A stretch of DNA of 64,000 bases from Pseudocercospora fijiensis CIRAD86 (GCF_000340215.1 NW_006921533.1:7293671-7357670), one strand, 5' to 3'; positions 9,709 to 21,643 are shown, numbered from the stretch's first letter. The notes: a model not told the origin generated them from the letters alone. Numbers and translations are program-made.

Positions 9709-10938
9709 TTAGTACCCGAATTTCTTGCCCGCCAAGAAGTCATGAGCCACTTGCAAAGTCTCTCGCGCCGACTTATGCAAGATCAGTGCGTGTCCAGATC
9801 TTGGTACGCTCTTCCAGCTATATTGAGCATTCGGAAACAGCGAACCTGTCTCGGCAAGCAGACCGCCACAACTAGGCTGAGGATTGATGGCAGAGCTGCC
9901 CGGGCCACAGAATGCTTGATCTTGCTCTCCTGTCAATATCAGAACCCGCCCTCTATACATGGGTGCCTCCACGATATCAATGTACGTGCTGACGAACTGG
10001 CCCGCAGATACGACATCTTTGCGGGTAAAGAATAGGTGCGCATTTTCGGGTTCAAAATCGACTTCTTTCGGATCGCCAAAAAAGGAATTCGTCCTCGTCT
10101 GTTCGACCGGAGACATCAGGTATCCTGCTGGAAGATTCCCGGAGCGCTCTGGATCCACCTCTTTCGCGGGCTTCGCTCCTTGTGCTGCCACACCTGGCAG
10201 TGACGGCAGCACTGACTTTGAAAATCCGGTCAGTATAAGGTCTTCGAAGTCATCTGGGTATCCTTGAGCAATGAGGTTGCCAATCACGGAGCCGTAAGAC
10301 AGTCCCACAAAAGCCAAGTGGTGGAAGGTCCGTGGGAGGGGACTGCTACCGCTAAGGGGACCACATTTAATTTGTTCCACGAGCGCATGATACAGAGCCA
10401 CTCTGGGTAAAGAATTAGCTGAAACGTTCAAGGCCGGCGGGTATGTAGAATGATACTCATATGGTGACTGCACCACATTCATCGGATCGGGATGGGAACT
10501 CTTGCCGTTGCCCAAATGATCTAGTGTCAATGTTGCATATCCTCGCTCATTTGCATATCTTGTCCACGAATAGGTCTCGGGCTTGTAAGCTCTCAGCTCC
10601 GGAGCGTGCAACGCCGTCCCTCCTTGTCCTGTCCACACCTCCCGGTTCGTTGTGATAGCTCCCAACAGTATTTGCAGCTTGTCAACGCTCAGTGATCTAA
10701 GCGTTGGCTCGCAGTACCAGCCTGCTATCTGCTGCTTCCCGGATACTTCGAAACGTTCGAAGCTATCGGCTTGTAAAGCAGCAGTGAGGGCATCGAGATT
10801 GCTGAAGTCGACATTCGATATATTGCGATTTTGTGCTGAAGCGGAGACGAGGAAGGTCACCTCTCGGCATTGATGTCCTTCTGTGGGCACTGCAAGGCTG
10901 CTGCTAGCGAGCGCAAGCAATGCGAGGGTGATGGCCAT
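9709..10938 (-). CDS. Secreted alpha/beta hydrolase
   Basis: Intronless 409-residue protein. The N terminus MAITLALLALASSSLA is a signal peptide with likely cleavage before Val17. The nucleophile elbow is GLSYG (212-216) with Ser214; the probable acid is Asp340 (LTGEQDQAF) and the probable His is His383 (SGHALILH), in canonical order and spacing. The stretch YSWTRYANERGYATLTLDHLG (123-143) and GNGKSSHP is typical of a fungal hydrolase group of AB hydrolase type. Cys pairs near 344 and 357 may form a disulphide. In relatives I remember, a His-Gly oxyanion segment stands where this protein has LLGAITTN (91-98); that difference is noted from memory. It probably cleaves an ester or amide outside the cell; substrate unknown. 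The stop is separated by 617 bp from the SDR start on the same strand. Confidence 0.85.
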   Translation of the reverse strand: MAITLALLALASSSLAVPTEGHQCREVTFLVSASAQNRNISNVDFSNLDALTAALQADSFERFEVSGKQQIAGWYCEPTLRSLSVDKLQILLGAITTNREVWTGQGGTALHAPELRAYKPETYSWTRYANERGYATLTLDHLGNGKSSHPDPMNVVQSPYEYHSTYPPALNVSANSLPRVALYHALVEQIKCGPLSGSSPLPRTFHHLAFVGLSYGSVIGNLIAQGYPDDFEDLILTGFSKSVLPSLPGVAAQGAKPAKEVDPERSGNLPAGYLMSPVEQTRTNSFFGDPKEVDFEPENAHLFFTRKDVVSAGQFVSTYIDIVEAPMYRGRVLILTGEQDQAFCGPGSSAINPQPSCGGLLAETGSLFPNAQYSWKSVPRSGHALILHKSARETLQVAHDFLAGKKFGY

Positions 10939-11473
10939 GCTGGCGAAGATGGTAATAGGCCAATGACATAAACCAAGACAAGTATGCGCACTTGCCTATG
11001 AAGATAAACCCGGTAGGTGAGACTCTCTGGCTTTTAGAGCCGTGGGCGAAACGTATATGAATGCAAATAGTACTGCCCGTGCAGACTGTGATGTTTCCGG
11101 GTGTCCCGCATGTCGCTGCTAATGGAGGTGAGCTCACCTATGTCGACGATGTTAACATCAAAAGGTTCTTTTCGGGACCAGTTCCAGGTTTTGAGGCTTG
11201 CGACATCTGCGGGAAGGCTGTGAACAGACAGACCAGTTTCTGCTCGAGGCGCGTTGCTGTGCAAGCAAAATGCCCCAAAGCCACCAAACTCCTGAATTGG
11301 GCATGAAAATTGCAACCACAAAGGGATCGCTCAGAGCGTGGTCCAAGCGAGGAGAAAGTGACACTGACGCTCCATTTCGATGGTCTGATGACAGAACGCT
11401 GTCGAATTGCTTGTGAACAATCACTCGCAACGGCGTGTGCCTTCAGGGACGAAGCGCTTTTAGCAACCATATA
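10939..11473. other. Intergenic region upstream of the hydrolase
   Basis: Presumably includes the hydrolase promoter. Many overlapping ORFs of 65-110 codons on both strands cover 11034-11470, none with recognisable motifs apart from a plus-strand CDICGK string near 11200, which alone is not enough for a call. Confidence 0.4.
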
Positions 11474-11604
11474 CAGCGTCTTTACACTTCGGAGTGAAAG
11501 TAACTAGGCGCGGCCCGCTGAATAACAAGTTTCTATTCGCTGTAATCCTTGAGAAACAGGGATCTGGTGAATACCCACTTTCACTCCGAAGTGTTCAGAC
11601 GCTG
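11474..11604. mobile_element. 131-bp MITE with 28-bp terminal inverted repeats
   Basis: The left end 11474-11501 starts CAGCGTCTTTACACTTCGGA. The right end 11577-11604 is its reverse complement with only two mismatches in 28 bp. It is flanked by TA on both sides (11472-11473 and 11605-11606). TA duplication and CAG ends fit a non-autonomous Tc1/mariner (pogo-type) element. It has no coding capacity and is not visibly RIPed. Its termini differ from those of the pogo-like element at 54194 after the first three bases, so it belongs to another family. Confidence 0.85.
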
Positions 11605-11709
11605 TAGAGTGCTGTCTTTATGCATGGGAAGATATTGCGTGATACTCGTACTGGAGCAAGGGCAATCCTAGGTCGATTGCGGGGCTTACCAGCCTCCCCT
11701 GTAGGCTGT
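11605..11709. other. Right edge of the gene island
   Basis: Short un-RIPed stretch between the MITE and the first MULE-like element. The change to RIPed sequence falls just past 11718. Confidence 0.5.
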
Positions 11710-11718
11710 CAAGATCGG
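11710..11718. repeat. Target duplication CAAGATCGG, first of four
   Basis: CAAGATCGG precedes element X. TAAGATCGG recurs at 15717-15725 and 19654-19662, and GAAGATCGG at 35679-35687. Each boundary between or beside three MULE-type elements carries one copy; the C/T difference at the first base fits RIP of CpA. Confidence 0.75.
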
Positions 11719-14700
11719 AGATATAAGTATATCAACCTAAACAAGGGTACAGATCGCGCCGCCACGGCGGCTAGGTTTGCTACGGCGCTTGTCCACTTCT
11801 ATAGTTATTAATAGGCTACATATAGACCGCTAAGAGGTCCAATTTCGAGCTAATTTGAAGCCTTATAATAGTATAGTATAGGCCTGCTTACAATAAAGCT
11901 AAACTAGACCTTATCTAGAGACTATTTCTACCTATTTATTTATCGACCTATTCTACCTCTTCCTCGTATTACGTACCGCCTTTGTTTTAACCTTACTATC
12001 GCTAATTCTACGCTCTTTATTATATATAAGCCTTCGTACGCTAAACACCTATCGCCTAAGGATATAGAGTTGTTGCTTAGTAAGCTAGAAGTTAAGCGGC
12101 CGGTACGTATATCTCGTAAACCGTAATAATCTCGTACTAAGCGTATTGTTATAGTTTAAGAGCCCGTTTCTACTAAATCTATATAATCGAAGGCGCCTAT
12201 TCTTCTACCCTACTAGTAGTAATAAGGGCATTCGAATAGAAGGCTTCGAATACGACGAATACCGCCATTTCGTATCGAACGTATAGTACTATAAGAACCG
12301 GCCGAACTACCTATTAAATAATAGTAATAGGCGACTATATCGACGACTTAGCTTTAAGTATCGCATCTATAAGCGCTATATAGACTATTAGCGCGCGGAA
12401 ATGGCTCTAGAAGTCGTTATAACTGCTTAGATACGTAAGAGGCCTTAGCGGAAGCGTATAGCGTATACGAAGCCTTGTTTCGACTATCGCGCGAAGTTAA
12501 CTATTATCGAGGTCTACGAGAAGCGACTAAGAGCCGAATTTAGCGAGTTTCTCGATAACTACGTACTACGCAGTCTACCTAATAGTTTAACGGTCGTAAG
12601 ACCGGCTTACGTAATGCTTTTGCCGCTAAATAAGTGCTATTCGTATAGTCTCGAGTTTGTCGATAGTCTAGTAGTTAATAATAGTATAAAGGCTATATAG
12701 AAAGAGATACTCGATTTTCGAGCTAGTAAGTAGATTCTTAGCACCTTATAGACCTTATATTAACCTATTTCTAGGCTTAACGTTAGTCGCTTAGTTAGTA
12801 GAAGAAATAAGACGGCCTAAACAGAAGCAAGTATATTACGACGCTAGCGCCGTAGCAATTACTCGAGACCGCGTTAGTAACGCTAATCGAGAAGTCCTTT
12901 ATCGATTAAGTAATAAGCGAAGAGATAGTGCGGAAATAGGGGTTGTAGCCTAACTTTAGTAGGTATACGACTACTTAAGCGCTAAATTTAGCGGTAGACG
13001 AGGCCTCGTACGAATAATTAAGTCTCGTAGACTTAATAGAAAGCTAAATAGAGGCCTTGTTTAGGCTTCTAACTAGCAACTTCGAGCCCTTCGCAACTAT
13101 AGGTCTTTGTTTCTATTAGACTCGACCTATTATACGAATAAGCTAAAATAGCCTCTATCGATAGTCTACGTCCGCAATAACTACCTTAAATAGCTTCTAG
13201 CGGCCTACTTCCTTCTAGACTGCGAGTAGGTATACCTAATTAAGATAGCAATCTCAACCCTTCGAGAAATAGCTTAATCCGACTAGATTAAGAAGGTTAG
13301 CGAATACGATAGATATAGGAAGCACTTCTACGTTAACGACGGCTGTTCTAGTAAAGCTAAAGATTAAGACGATTTAAACTAGACTAAATAGTCTTCTTAG
13401 ATACCGCTATAGTCGATTACTAACGACTTAGCGAGTAAGCAACTCGGTATAATTTAAGGCCTTATAGATTGTAGTATTATTTAGCGCCTCTACTAACGCT
13501 ATCTTACTAAAACCCTCGAGAAGCACCCTAAGCGCTTTCTAACTACCTTTAAGGCTATAACTAATATATTGTTTATTGCAAGAGACTAAGAAGAATGCTA
13601 GCAGTTTATTAAGACTGTATAGAGCGACCTACTAAGCTATAATATACTAAAGGCAGTCGAGAAATTGGACTATTTAAAGAAGAAGTAGATAGCTTCTAAG
13701 AGCGATCGATAGGCGACTTAGGTACGGCTCGGAGATCCCCTTTTAATAGCCGTTCGAACAACTAGTCTACTAGAGGGCTATTACGTATACTTAAAGCGCC
13801 GAGATAAGCGTTAGATACGTAAATAGAGCTTACGAGGTGCGTATTCGTCCCCTATTTACAATATTGTCCGAATTTATATAAAAGAAGCCCTCTTCTGCAT
13901 TTTTTAGAATAGCTAGAATTCCTTAGAACGGCTCCTTCGACTATATTCTTCTTCCCTTCTATACTATAACTACTAACAACAACTAACTGTTTCTAGGCCT
14001 TATAATGCACCTATTCTAACTCGACGATTATATCCGCGAGCGCGTACGATAAAACGGTATTATCGATACCTACGGTTAGCTACTAATATAGCGGAAATAC
14101 AACACTCCGGCCTTTAAATACCTACTACTTTCGGTATAGAAGAAGATAGCTAATAAGCTTATATAGTATTATAAGGATATAGACAATAATAAGCCTACTT
14201 AGCGGATAGCTCTACCTGCTTTATACGACGACGTATATACTAAATGCTTCTACTACTTCTAGTATAGCTATTACCTACCTTGTAAGTATATCTAGCGCTT
14301 CTATATTACTAGTGCGAGTATTCTTACGCTACGACGTTATTAGTTATATAAGAGCCGCTTTTAAGGTCTAAATAGCAATCTTGTATACCCTAAGTAGTAT
14401 AATACTAGGCTTGTTATCGATGACGATAACTAGTTAGGTAAAGCGACCTACGTTAATATTAATAAGGCTCTAGGAGTATTACAAAAGCGCCGAGTTAAGG
14501 AATACTTCTATTCTATACAAGAAGCAGTTATATAGGCCTTCTTCCGCTTCTACGATGCGTAGGCTTCTAATCTAAACGACGCTTAGCAATACGAGGCCCT
14601 CCTATAGTAGGTAACTAACTACGCCTTAATAAACTAGAAGTTAATAAACGATTATATAAACGACTAGTTTGAACGTAGCGCTAAAGAGGCTAAATTAACA

Positions 14701-15716
14701 CCTTGTCGTGCTTCTAAGTAGCGAGGTGTTAACGATAGGCCGTTGCGGCAACTAGTCTTCTATACGGCCGCATTGCTAACTCCGCCTCTATTAGTTACCT
14801 TAACTAACACTAACCTTCTAGATATATATAGGCCTCGCATTATTATCGAAGGCTATTCTTTGCTAGTCTACGGTCTACCTAATGAGAACGGCTTTGTTGC
14901 TTAGGTCGAAGACAGTAAAGAAGACGCACTATACGAGGTTAAGGATAACCTATTTAATAGCCTCTTAGATATAGACCTTCTACAATTAACGCTAATTAGT
15001 CGATTGCCGCTATCTTTGCTAAAGGACGCTAGCAAAAGTAATTAATACGATAACGACGAGGCATTAAGGCATTAATAGCCGTTGCTATCCTTCTTACTAG
15101 ACGATTTGCCCTTACTAAGTAAGCTATTTCTACCTCGTAATCTACTACCTTCTACGGCAGAGCTACCTTCTACTATAGAGCTACCTTCTACTATAGAGTA
15201 ACCTGCTACAGCACTATCTATAGCTCTACATTTATCACCTATATAGTTACCTAGTAAAGACACTTTAATTAATCTACTATAGCTATTAGGTAGCTCTTAT
15301 AAACCTCGTCGTTAGAAGCCTTTAATTAGTAAGCCTATAACACCTTCGAAACGCGCTCGTAGAAGGTTATACGTAGGTATACTACCTAAACCGCACCGGA
15401 TAGATCAATCCTCTCGTACACTATCTCCTATACTAATTAGACTACTAAAACGACGGATCTAAGGAGAGGTTGTCGCTTCTAAGCGGTAGAAGTAGTAGTA
15501 CTAAGGCACAGGCGTAGACCTAGTCGTTTTCGAGCGATTACGGCTGTTCGGAACGGTAGAAATCCGAGGTAATTAGGTTGCATAAGGGGTATTTGCAATA
15601 CCCCGATTTGTATACTAATTTTAGTAGTTATAGGGCACTCTATAGGATAGTACGGAACCTATAGGGTACACTAGAGCTGCCTCGAATTTACTTTCTAGGT
15701 TGATCTACTCGCACTT
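11719..15716 (+). mobile_element. MULE-like DNA transposon, family X
   Basis: 3,998 bp between 9-bp target duplications. The termini form an imperfect inverted repeat: left AGATATAAGTATATCAACCT against right (complement) AAGTGCGAGTAGATCAACCT, most mismatches being transitions. Coding strand is plus. Composition is strongly RIPed. A second, partial copy forms the left edge of the window (1-476). Confidence 0.7.
12930..15060 (+). pseudogene. Divergent MULE-type transposase, RIP-inactivated
   Basis: Reading through TAG/TAA in one frame gives a long polypeptide. Near 13110-13200 it has LFLLDSTYYTNKLK followed by PLSIVYVRNNYLK and AAYFLLDCE. The D-x-TY-x-TN block followed by a hydrophobic strand and an AxFLL segment is the layout of the first catalytic Asp of Mutator-like transposases (usually DxTYKTN). 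Other catalytic residues could not be placed safely. The C-terminal part (14000-15060) is long and unrecognised. The N-terminal part before 12930 also looks coding but was not assigned. The 9-bp duplication supports the MULE call; the sequence is distant from the two MULEs next to it. Confidence 0.55.
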
Positions 15717-15892
15717 TAAGATCGGGGGCCTGTTTATAACACCTTACTAGGGGCCGTGCGTTGATTTCTAGCCGAGTAGACCGCGCCCTACGTTTCGGAG
15801 TCGGTAAGATCTTAGTATCCGCTCCGTAGTATACGTAACTATAGAAAACGTAATTTCCGTATCGTAGCGCGTCGCGGTTGCCGGGTCGACTA

Positions 15893-15893
15893 C

Positions 15894-15948
<55 letters not shown>
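15893..15948. repeat. (AGT)n microsatellite in MULE-1
   Basis: About 18 perfect AGT units; the matching place in MULE-2 (19834-19857) has about seven, so the array length differs between sister copies. Confidence 0.9.
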
Positions 15949-15949
<1 letters not shown>

Positions 15950-16286
15950 CGATTTTACGCTAGTATACTAAATATCGATAGCGAGAGGTCGTACGGTCGC
16001 AATTTAATAGATTTCGTACTGTTTTAATGGATTTTAACGACTACGATATCTCTGCTAATAGATACTAATTATGTTACTAAAAATAAAGCTAAAGTTTATT
16101 AGCAAAACAGCGGTATAGCAAAATTCGAGGTATAGTTAGCGATTATAGCTATTTTAATAGCGTTAATATATATTAGAGGGCGGCGGTATATAAGGCATGC
16201 TATTATAGACCTATATCGCGCTCGGAGGCGCGTACTGCTACCTATTTAACGCTAGTAGTATTAGTAGAGATACGTAGAAGCTATTA

Positions 16287-16334
16287 GTTACCTCTGCGAC
16301 CTACGCGACCTACGCGACCTACGCGACCTACGCG
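16287..16334. repeat. Nonanucleotide tandem repeat (CTACGCGAC)n
   Basis: About five copies of CTACGCGAC in MULE-1; MULE-2 has only one to two at about 20203-20220. The units keep their CpG sites despite RIP all around. Confidence 0.85.
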
Positions 16335-16399
16335 ACGGCGGAATTTAAAGGAAAACGCGACAACAACGCGTCGATACCGCCTAGAACTACTAACGGCGC

Positions 16400-19390
16400 T
16401 TCTTTACTAAAATTTGGCTAAGCTAGCGCCGCTAGTGTTCGCTCGGGTATATATTATTACCCTACTTGTTTCTCTACCTATTTCTTCGACCGCTTCTTAC
16501 TTATAGTATCTACGCTCTTAATCTTCCGTTTCTTTAGCGGCGGCGCTATCGCTTTTAGAAGGCAATAGCTCGATATAATGTCGCTTAGCAATAGCGCTTA
16601 TAATAGCTTTAGCGGCGCCTTTATTAGTACGAGAATAGCGTCTAGGTGCATATTCTTAAAATAAGTAAAAACGAGGTTAGTAAAGCCCTTCCTAATATTA
16701 TCGCTGCTCTCGTAGAAGACTATTAGTATCTTCGAGATTATAATCTTACGCTTCTCGTTAGTCTTATTAAGACCTTTATTGTCGTATAAGCGCTCGAGTT
16801 AGAAGATTAACTTATACGCGTTATAGAGTGTCTTACGTATATCGAGTCGATAGGTAGGCGCGTACGGCGCGTTAATTGCTACGACGTTCTCGCCTTCCGC
16901 TACTACTATCGACTTAGCGGTATCTTCTTCGTAGATTTCGAAGGCGCGTCTAGCGAACATATTTACCTATTGTTGCTAGTAATAATCTTTAATAATAACG
17001 CGTCTAAGTGTAATATAGTAGTACTAGAGGTTAGCGCAAAGCATACGATATTAGCGGAAGAATTTACAGTCGTAGGTAAGCGCGCCTTCTAACTATAACG
17101 GCTTCGGGTCGTAGTATACGGATTTATCGTTTACGAGATTAATTTAAGTACTAATCTTACGCTATATAGGCTACGGTAGGCGTAGAAGCTAGGTACGGAG
17201 CTCTTCGTCGTCGCCGCGAGCGAGTAGGTATATATTTAAAGCCTACCGTCGCGAGGCAATATCCGACCGAAGGTCCTTAACCTAGCCTTTATATATATAC
17301 TATATCGCTACCCCTTTAAGTATAAAGTCCGCCGCTATTAGCGACTTATTGCCGTTTATTTTAAGACACGCGTAGAAGCTCTCGTTTATATTTATATCCT
17401 TATATTAGCCGACGATAGTAGGCACGTTATAGACGCGATAGTAATTAGCCTATAGCCGAATATCACTACTAAAGTTACGCTCTAAGTAGGTCTTATTAGA
17501 CTCGTAATCGGCGTTCTTTAGAAGGCAATCGATAGCGGCTTATAGCGACTCTTATACGCCTATGAGTAAGCGACGATAAACAATAGCGGCGCGGACGTGT
17601 CGACGTGTTTCTTAGTAGATTTTAGCGCTAAAATGTCTATCGATAGTGCGCTATACGTATACGTAGCAAAGAAGGTATATTATCGATAGAAATGCTATTC
17701 GAATAGCGCGTCGCTCTACCGCCGAGTCGTCTATAAGAAGGAATTTAGGGAGCTATCTACCGCCTGTCTATTCGCTTACTATGCTTAAACACTCCGTAAC
17801 AATATCGCCGTTATTAGTAGGCGAAAGCATATATGCTACCGTACGAGATATACTATATCTATCCTTTATTATAATAGTGTAAAGGAACTAGCTAAGGTAG
17901 TTAGTTTTATACGTTACGTCTATAAAAGCGATCGTAGTATAGGATTTAAGTAGTTCTACGCTAGTTTTAGACGTAAACACGACGCCGTAGGTAGTCTCGC
18001 CGTCGATTTAGCGTACGGCGGTTATGGTCTTGCAAAACAGGTCTTCTATAGTAATATATTAGTTGTTATTATAATAGAAAACTAAAATTAAAACAAAGGG
18101 AATCCCGCGGAATCTAAAGTTTAGGGTTCGGGCTTGCTAAGGCGCGCTAGAAGCCGGACCGAGGTATTGCTATAGGTTCTAAAATTCCTAATTAGCTCGA
18201 AGCTAAGGCTCTACGGCGCTAAGCCGCGCTTCCGCTTTAAGCGAAGAACTTCAAAGTGTTTAGGTTCTTCGAAATTCTAGGCTTTTAGTATAGTATTCGT
18301 AGGCAATCGAGTCTAATATATTCCCCTATCGATTTAATAAGTTAGATAGACTTCCGCGTTATTCTATTAGTCGATCGGAGTCCGGATACGCGGACGCGAC
18401 AGTCTGCTCGCTCGTAATTCAACCTTCGCAATAATAATAATATTAACTTACCTTATTAATACTACTCGTATAAGTCTTCCTTTTACGCCTACTATACTAG
18501 CGACGCGCCGCCGAGCCTGCCGTTCTTATATGCCTTTCGAAAGGCTCGACCGGAGTTATTAATATCGTGCTTTATTATAAAATTGCCGCCGGTAGCCTTA
18601 AATAGCGTATTTGCTACTAGGTCGTATATAGCCTTTAATGCCTTCTATACCGAGCGCGGCGTATATCTATAGTGTACCTTACGCCCTACGGCAGTTAATA
18701 ACGCGCTATACTAACGGAAGAGGTCGAAGTTATCTAGTTAGTAATAGTCCGAGTAATCGTCGCGATTTATACGCTATACTCGATACGCGATAATCTCTTC
18801 TTTACCGCTATTACTACTCAGACCGTAAACGCTTACAACCTTTATTATAACTAGACAACAACGCGCCGCTTTAATCTTCTTATTATTTCTTCGCTAGCCG
18901 AAGCCTTACGTCTTATCTAGTTTCTAGTGCGGTTATTTACGAAAGCGGTAAACAAAACGCGTTGTTTCTAGGCCGTTCTTCTCGACGTAGACCTTATCCT
19001 TTACCTATATATTATTAATGTATAGCAGTAGCGCGTACTATTGTTTAGCCGACACTTTAAACGAGTCGTCGAACCCGTAAAGAATAGCTTGTTCGCGCTA
19101 TTTGCGGAGGTTCTCGACGTGCGGTAAGGACGCGTAGTTTGTTTCTAGGTTTACGAGAACTCGAGAAATGCGCTTGCGGCGAGGCGCGGAGAAGACTAAC
19201 GCGTTTTTATTACTAGAATCGACTATATTGTCCTCTCCTAACGCGTCTGTTAATATATTAGCGATTCTAATACGCCTACTATTAAGCGAAGCCTGCGTAC
19301 TACCCTCTAAATCTAACGCGAAATCGCCCTAAGCCTCCGAGGCAAGAATACTACTAGCATCTCCGACGAGGTCGCTAATAGTAGGCATTC
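16400..19390 (-). pseudogene. MULE-1 transposase, RIP-inactivated
   Basis: On the minus strand a frame starts at about 19390 (MPTISDLVGDASSILASEA) and continues with stops at former Gln/Trp codons. The catalytic region near 17650-17950 reads IAFIDVTYKTNYLS (first Asp, YKTN hallmark), then LLIDDSAVERRAI (second Asp, in the place of TDRDLALMNA-type motifs), then YLLCYVYVAH, which corresponds to the LLC-x-WH helix. N-terminal segments (around 18900, FVYRFRK) may be the FAR1/WRKY-like DNA-binding part. The product would have cut and inserted the element. Confidence 0.75.
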
Positions 19391-21363
19391 TTAGTAGATA
19401 AAGCTATATTAGAAGAGATAGAATTAATAATAGAATGCTAGATACATAGGCTAAGAAACAGCGACAGTAGCGACAGTAGCGATAGCGAGGTTAGAATAGG
19501 TATACAAAACAAGCGCCTAAATAATAGAAAGCGCGTCGACGCGCTAGAGCGGAAGCGTATACAATCTTTACCGACCGCCGCTCTATAAGGTCGGCTAAGC
19601 CTATTCTTAGTAGGTTAGGCGCTCGGCCCCTAGTAAGGTATTATAAATAGGCCTAAGATCGGGGCCTATATAAAGTCCCACACTAGCGTCCGAGCGCCTA
19701 GTCCTTCTAAGAATAGGGTAAGCCTACCGTAGCGGACTCGGTAAGATATCGAAGTCCGCTCTATAGTATACGTAACTATAGAAAACGTAATGTCGATGTC
19801 TCTACGCGTTGCGGTTACTAGGTCGACAGGTTAGAGTAGTAGTAGTAGTAGTAGTGCGATTTCCGCTAGTATACTAAATATCGATAGTAAGAGGTCGTAC
19901 GGTCGCAATTTAATAGATTTCGTACTATTTTTATAGTATTTAACGACCCCGTATTCTCTGCTAGTAGATACTAGTTATATTACTAAAAATAAAGCTAAAG
20001 TTTATTAGCAAAATAGCGGTATAGCAAAATTCGAGGTATAGTTAGCGATTACGGCTATTTTAATATCGTTAATATATATTAGAGGGCGGCGGTATATAAG
20101 GCATACTACTATAGACCTATCACCTATATCGCGCTCGGAGGCGCGTATTGCTACCTATTTAGTGCCGGTAGTGTCGGTAGAGGCATACAGAAGCCGTTAG
20201 TTACCTACGCGACCTACGTAACGGCGGAATTTAAAGGAAAACGCGACGAGAACGCGTCGATACCGCCTAGAACTACTAACGGCGCTTCTTTACTAAAATT
20301 TAGCTAAGCTAGCGCCGCTAGTGTTCGCTCGGGTATGTATTCTTACCCTATCTATTTCTCTACCTGTTTCTCTACCTATTTCTTCGATCGCTTCGGCTTC
20401 TTACTCGTAGTATCTACGCTCTTACCCTTCCGCTTCTTTAGCGGCGGCGCTATATTAGTCGCTTTTAGAAGGCAATAGCTCGATATAATGTCGCTTAGTA
20501 ATAGCGCTTATAATAGCTTCGGCGGCGGCGCTTTTATTAGTATAAGAATAGCTTCCGGATAAGTGCTCTTAAAGTAAGTAAGGACGAGGTTAGTAAAGCC
20601 CTTCCTAATATTGTCGCTACTCTCGTAGAAGACTATTAGTATCTTCGAGATAATAACCTCGCGTTGCTTGTCGCTCTCGTCTATGCCTTATTAGTCGTAT
20701 AGGCGCTCGAGTTAAAAGATTAACTCGTACGCGTTAGTAAGCACCTCGCGGACGTTTAATCGATAGGTAGGCGCGTATACGACCTCGGCGGCGGCGGCGT
20801 CTTCTTGTACTACTATCGACTTAGAAGCGTCTTCTTCGTAGACCTCGAGAGCGCGTCTAGTAAATATATTAACCTATTATTACTAGTAATAATCTTTAAT
20901 AATAACGCGTTTAAGTATAAGATAATAATACTAGAGGTCGGCGCAAAGAACGCGATATTAGCGGAAGAATTTATAGTTGCAGGTAAGCGCGCCTGCCTCG
21001 GTTAATAACGGCTTCGAGTCTTAGTATATAGACTTGTTAAGAACGCGATTAATCTTAGTACTAATCTTGCGCTAAATAGGCTATAGAAGGCGTAGAAGCT
21101 AGGTCCGGAGCTCGTCGTCGTCGCCGCGCGCGAGTAGGTATACGTTTAATACCTAACGCTTACTAGTAATATCCGACTAAAAGTTACTAAGCTCGCCCTC
21201 CTATATTGTTTGTATAGCTACGCCTATTAGTGTAAAGTTAGCCGCTATTAGCGACTTATTACTATCTATTTTAAGATACGCGTAAAAGCTCTCGTTTATA
21301 TTAGTATCCTTATATTGTCTAATAATAGTAGGTACGTTATAGACGCGATAGTAGTTTGCCTAT

Positions 21364-21643
21364 TAAAGGACGGAAACTAATACTACTACTACTACCTATA
21401 GTAATAGTATAGGCTACCGAGGGTAATATAACCTATAGCAATATAGGCAGCTATGTTTAGTATAATAGGATAATAAGACGGTTGCTTAGGCTAATAACTA
21501 GAGCCCTACAATATAGGCATTGTAGAAGTGTAATATAAACAATGTACTATACGAGGTTGGTGCTCTATCTACAATATAGAAGGAGGCCTCTTATATAGGC
21601 TCAAAACTTAGCCTAGGTGTATAGGGCCGGTTACTAGCTAATA
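21364..21643 (-). repeat. 3' LTR of the giant retrotransposon
   Basis: 280 bp, starts TAAAGGACGG and ends GCTAATA on the plus strand; differs from the 5' LTR almost only by C/T and G/A changes. Confidence 0.88.

Larger units (their letters stand above)
15726..19653 (-). mobile_element. Mutator-like element MULE-1
   Basis: About 3.9 kb, terminal inverted repeats of roughly 31 bp: left from 15727 (GGCCTGTTTATAACACCTTA and on), right ending at 19653 with its complement, two or three transitions apart. Flanked by TAAGATCGG on both sides (15717-15725, 19654-19662). A clean member of the same family as MULE-2 next to it (internal parts align from (AGT)n to the transposase). Confidence 0.85.

Noticed and set aside
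9959..10873. Plus-strand ORFs inside the hydrolase gene
   Set aside because: Antisense shadows of the minus-strand hydrolase.
11034..11470. Several overlapping ORFs, one with CDICGK
   Set aside because: No complete zinc-finger pattern, mutually overlapping frames, no start context or splice evidence.
15072..15263. Minus-strand 63-codon ORF with repeated SIVEGSS
   Set aside because: Lies antisense to the X transposase tail; the repeat reflects a short direct repeat in the transposon.
11710..15725. X considered as a Crypton or Starship captain because of the unusual protein
   Set aside because: It has inverted termini and a 9-bp duplication, which tyrosine-recombinase elements lack, and a DxTYxTN block.
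16287..16334. CTACGCGAC repeats considered as a CRISPR-like array
   Set aside because: Contiguous tandem units with no spacers, in a eukaryotic transposon.
20805..21005. Plus-strand 66-codon ORF
   Set aside because: Antisense within the MULE-2 transposase pseudogene.
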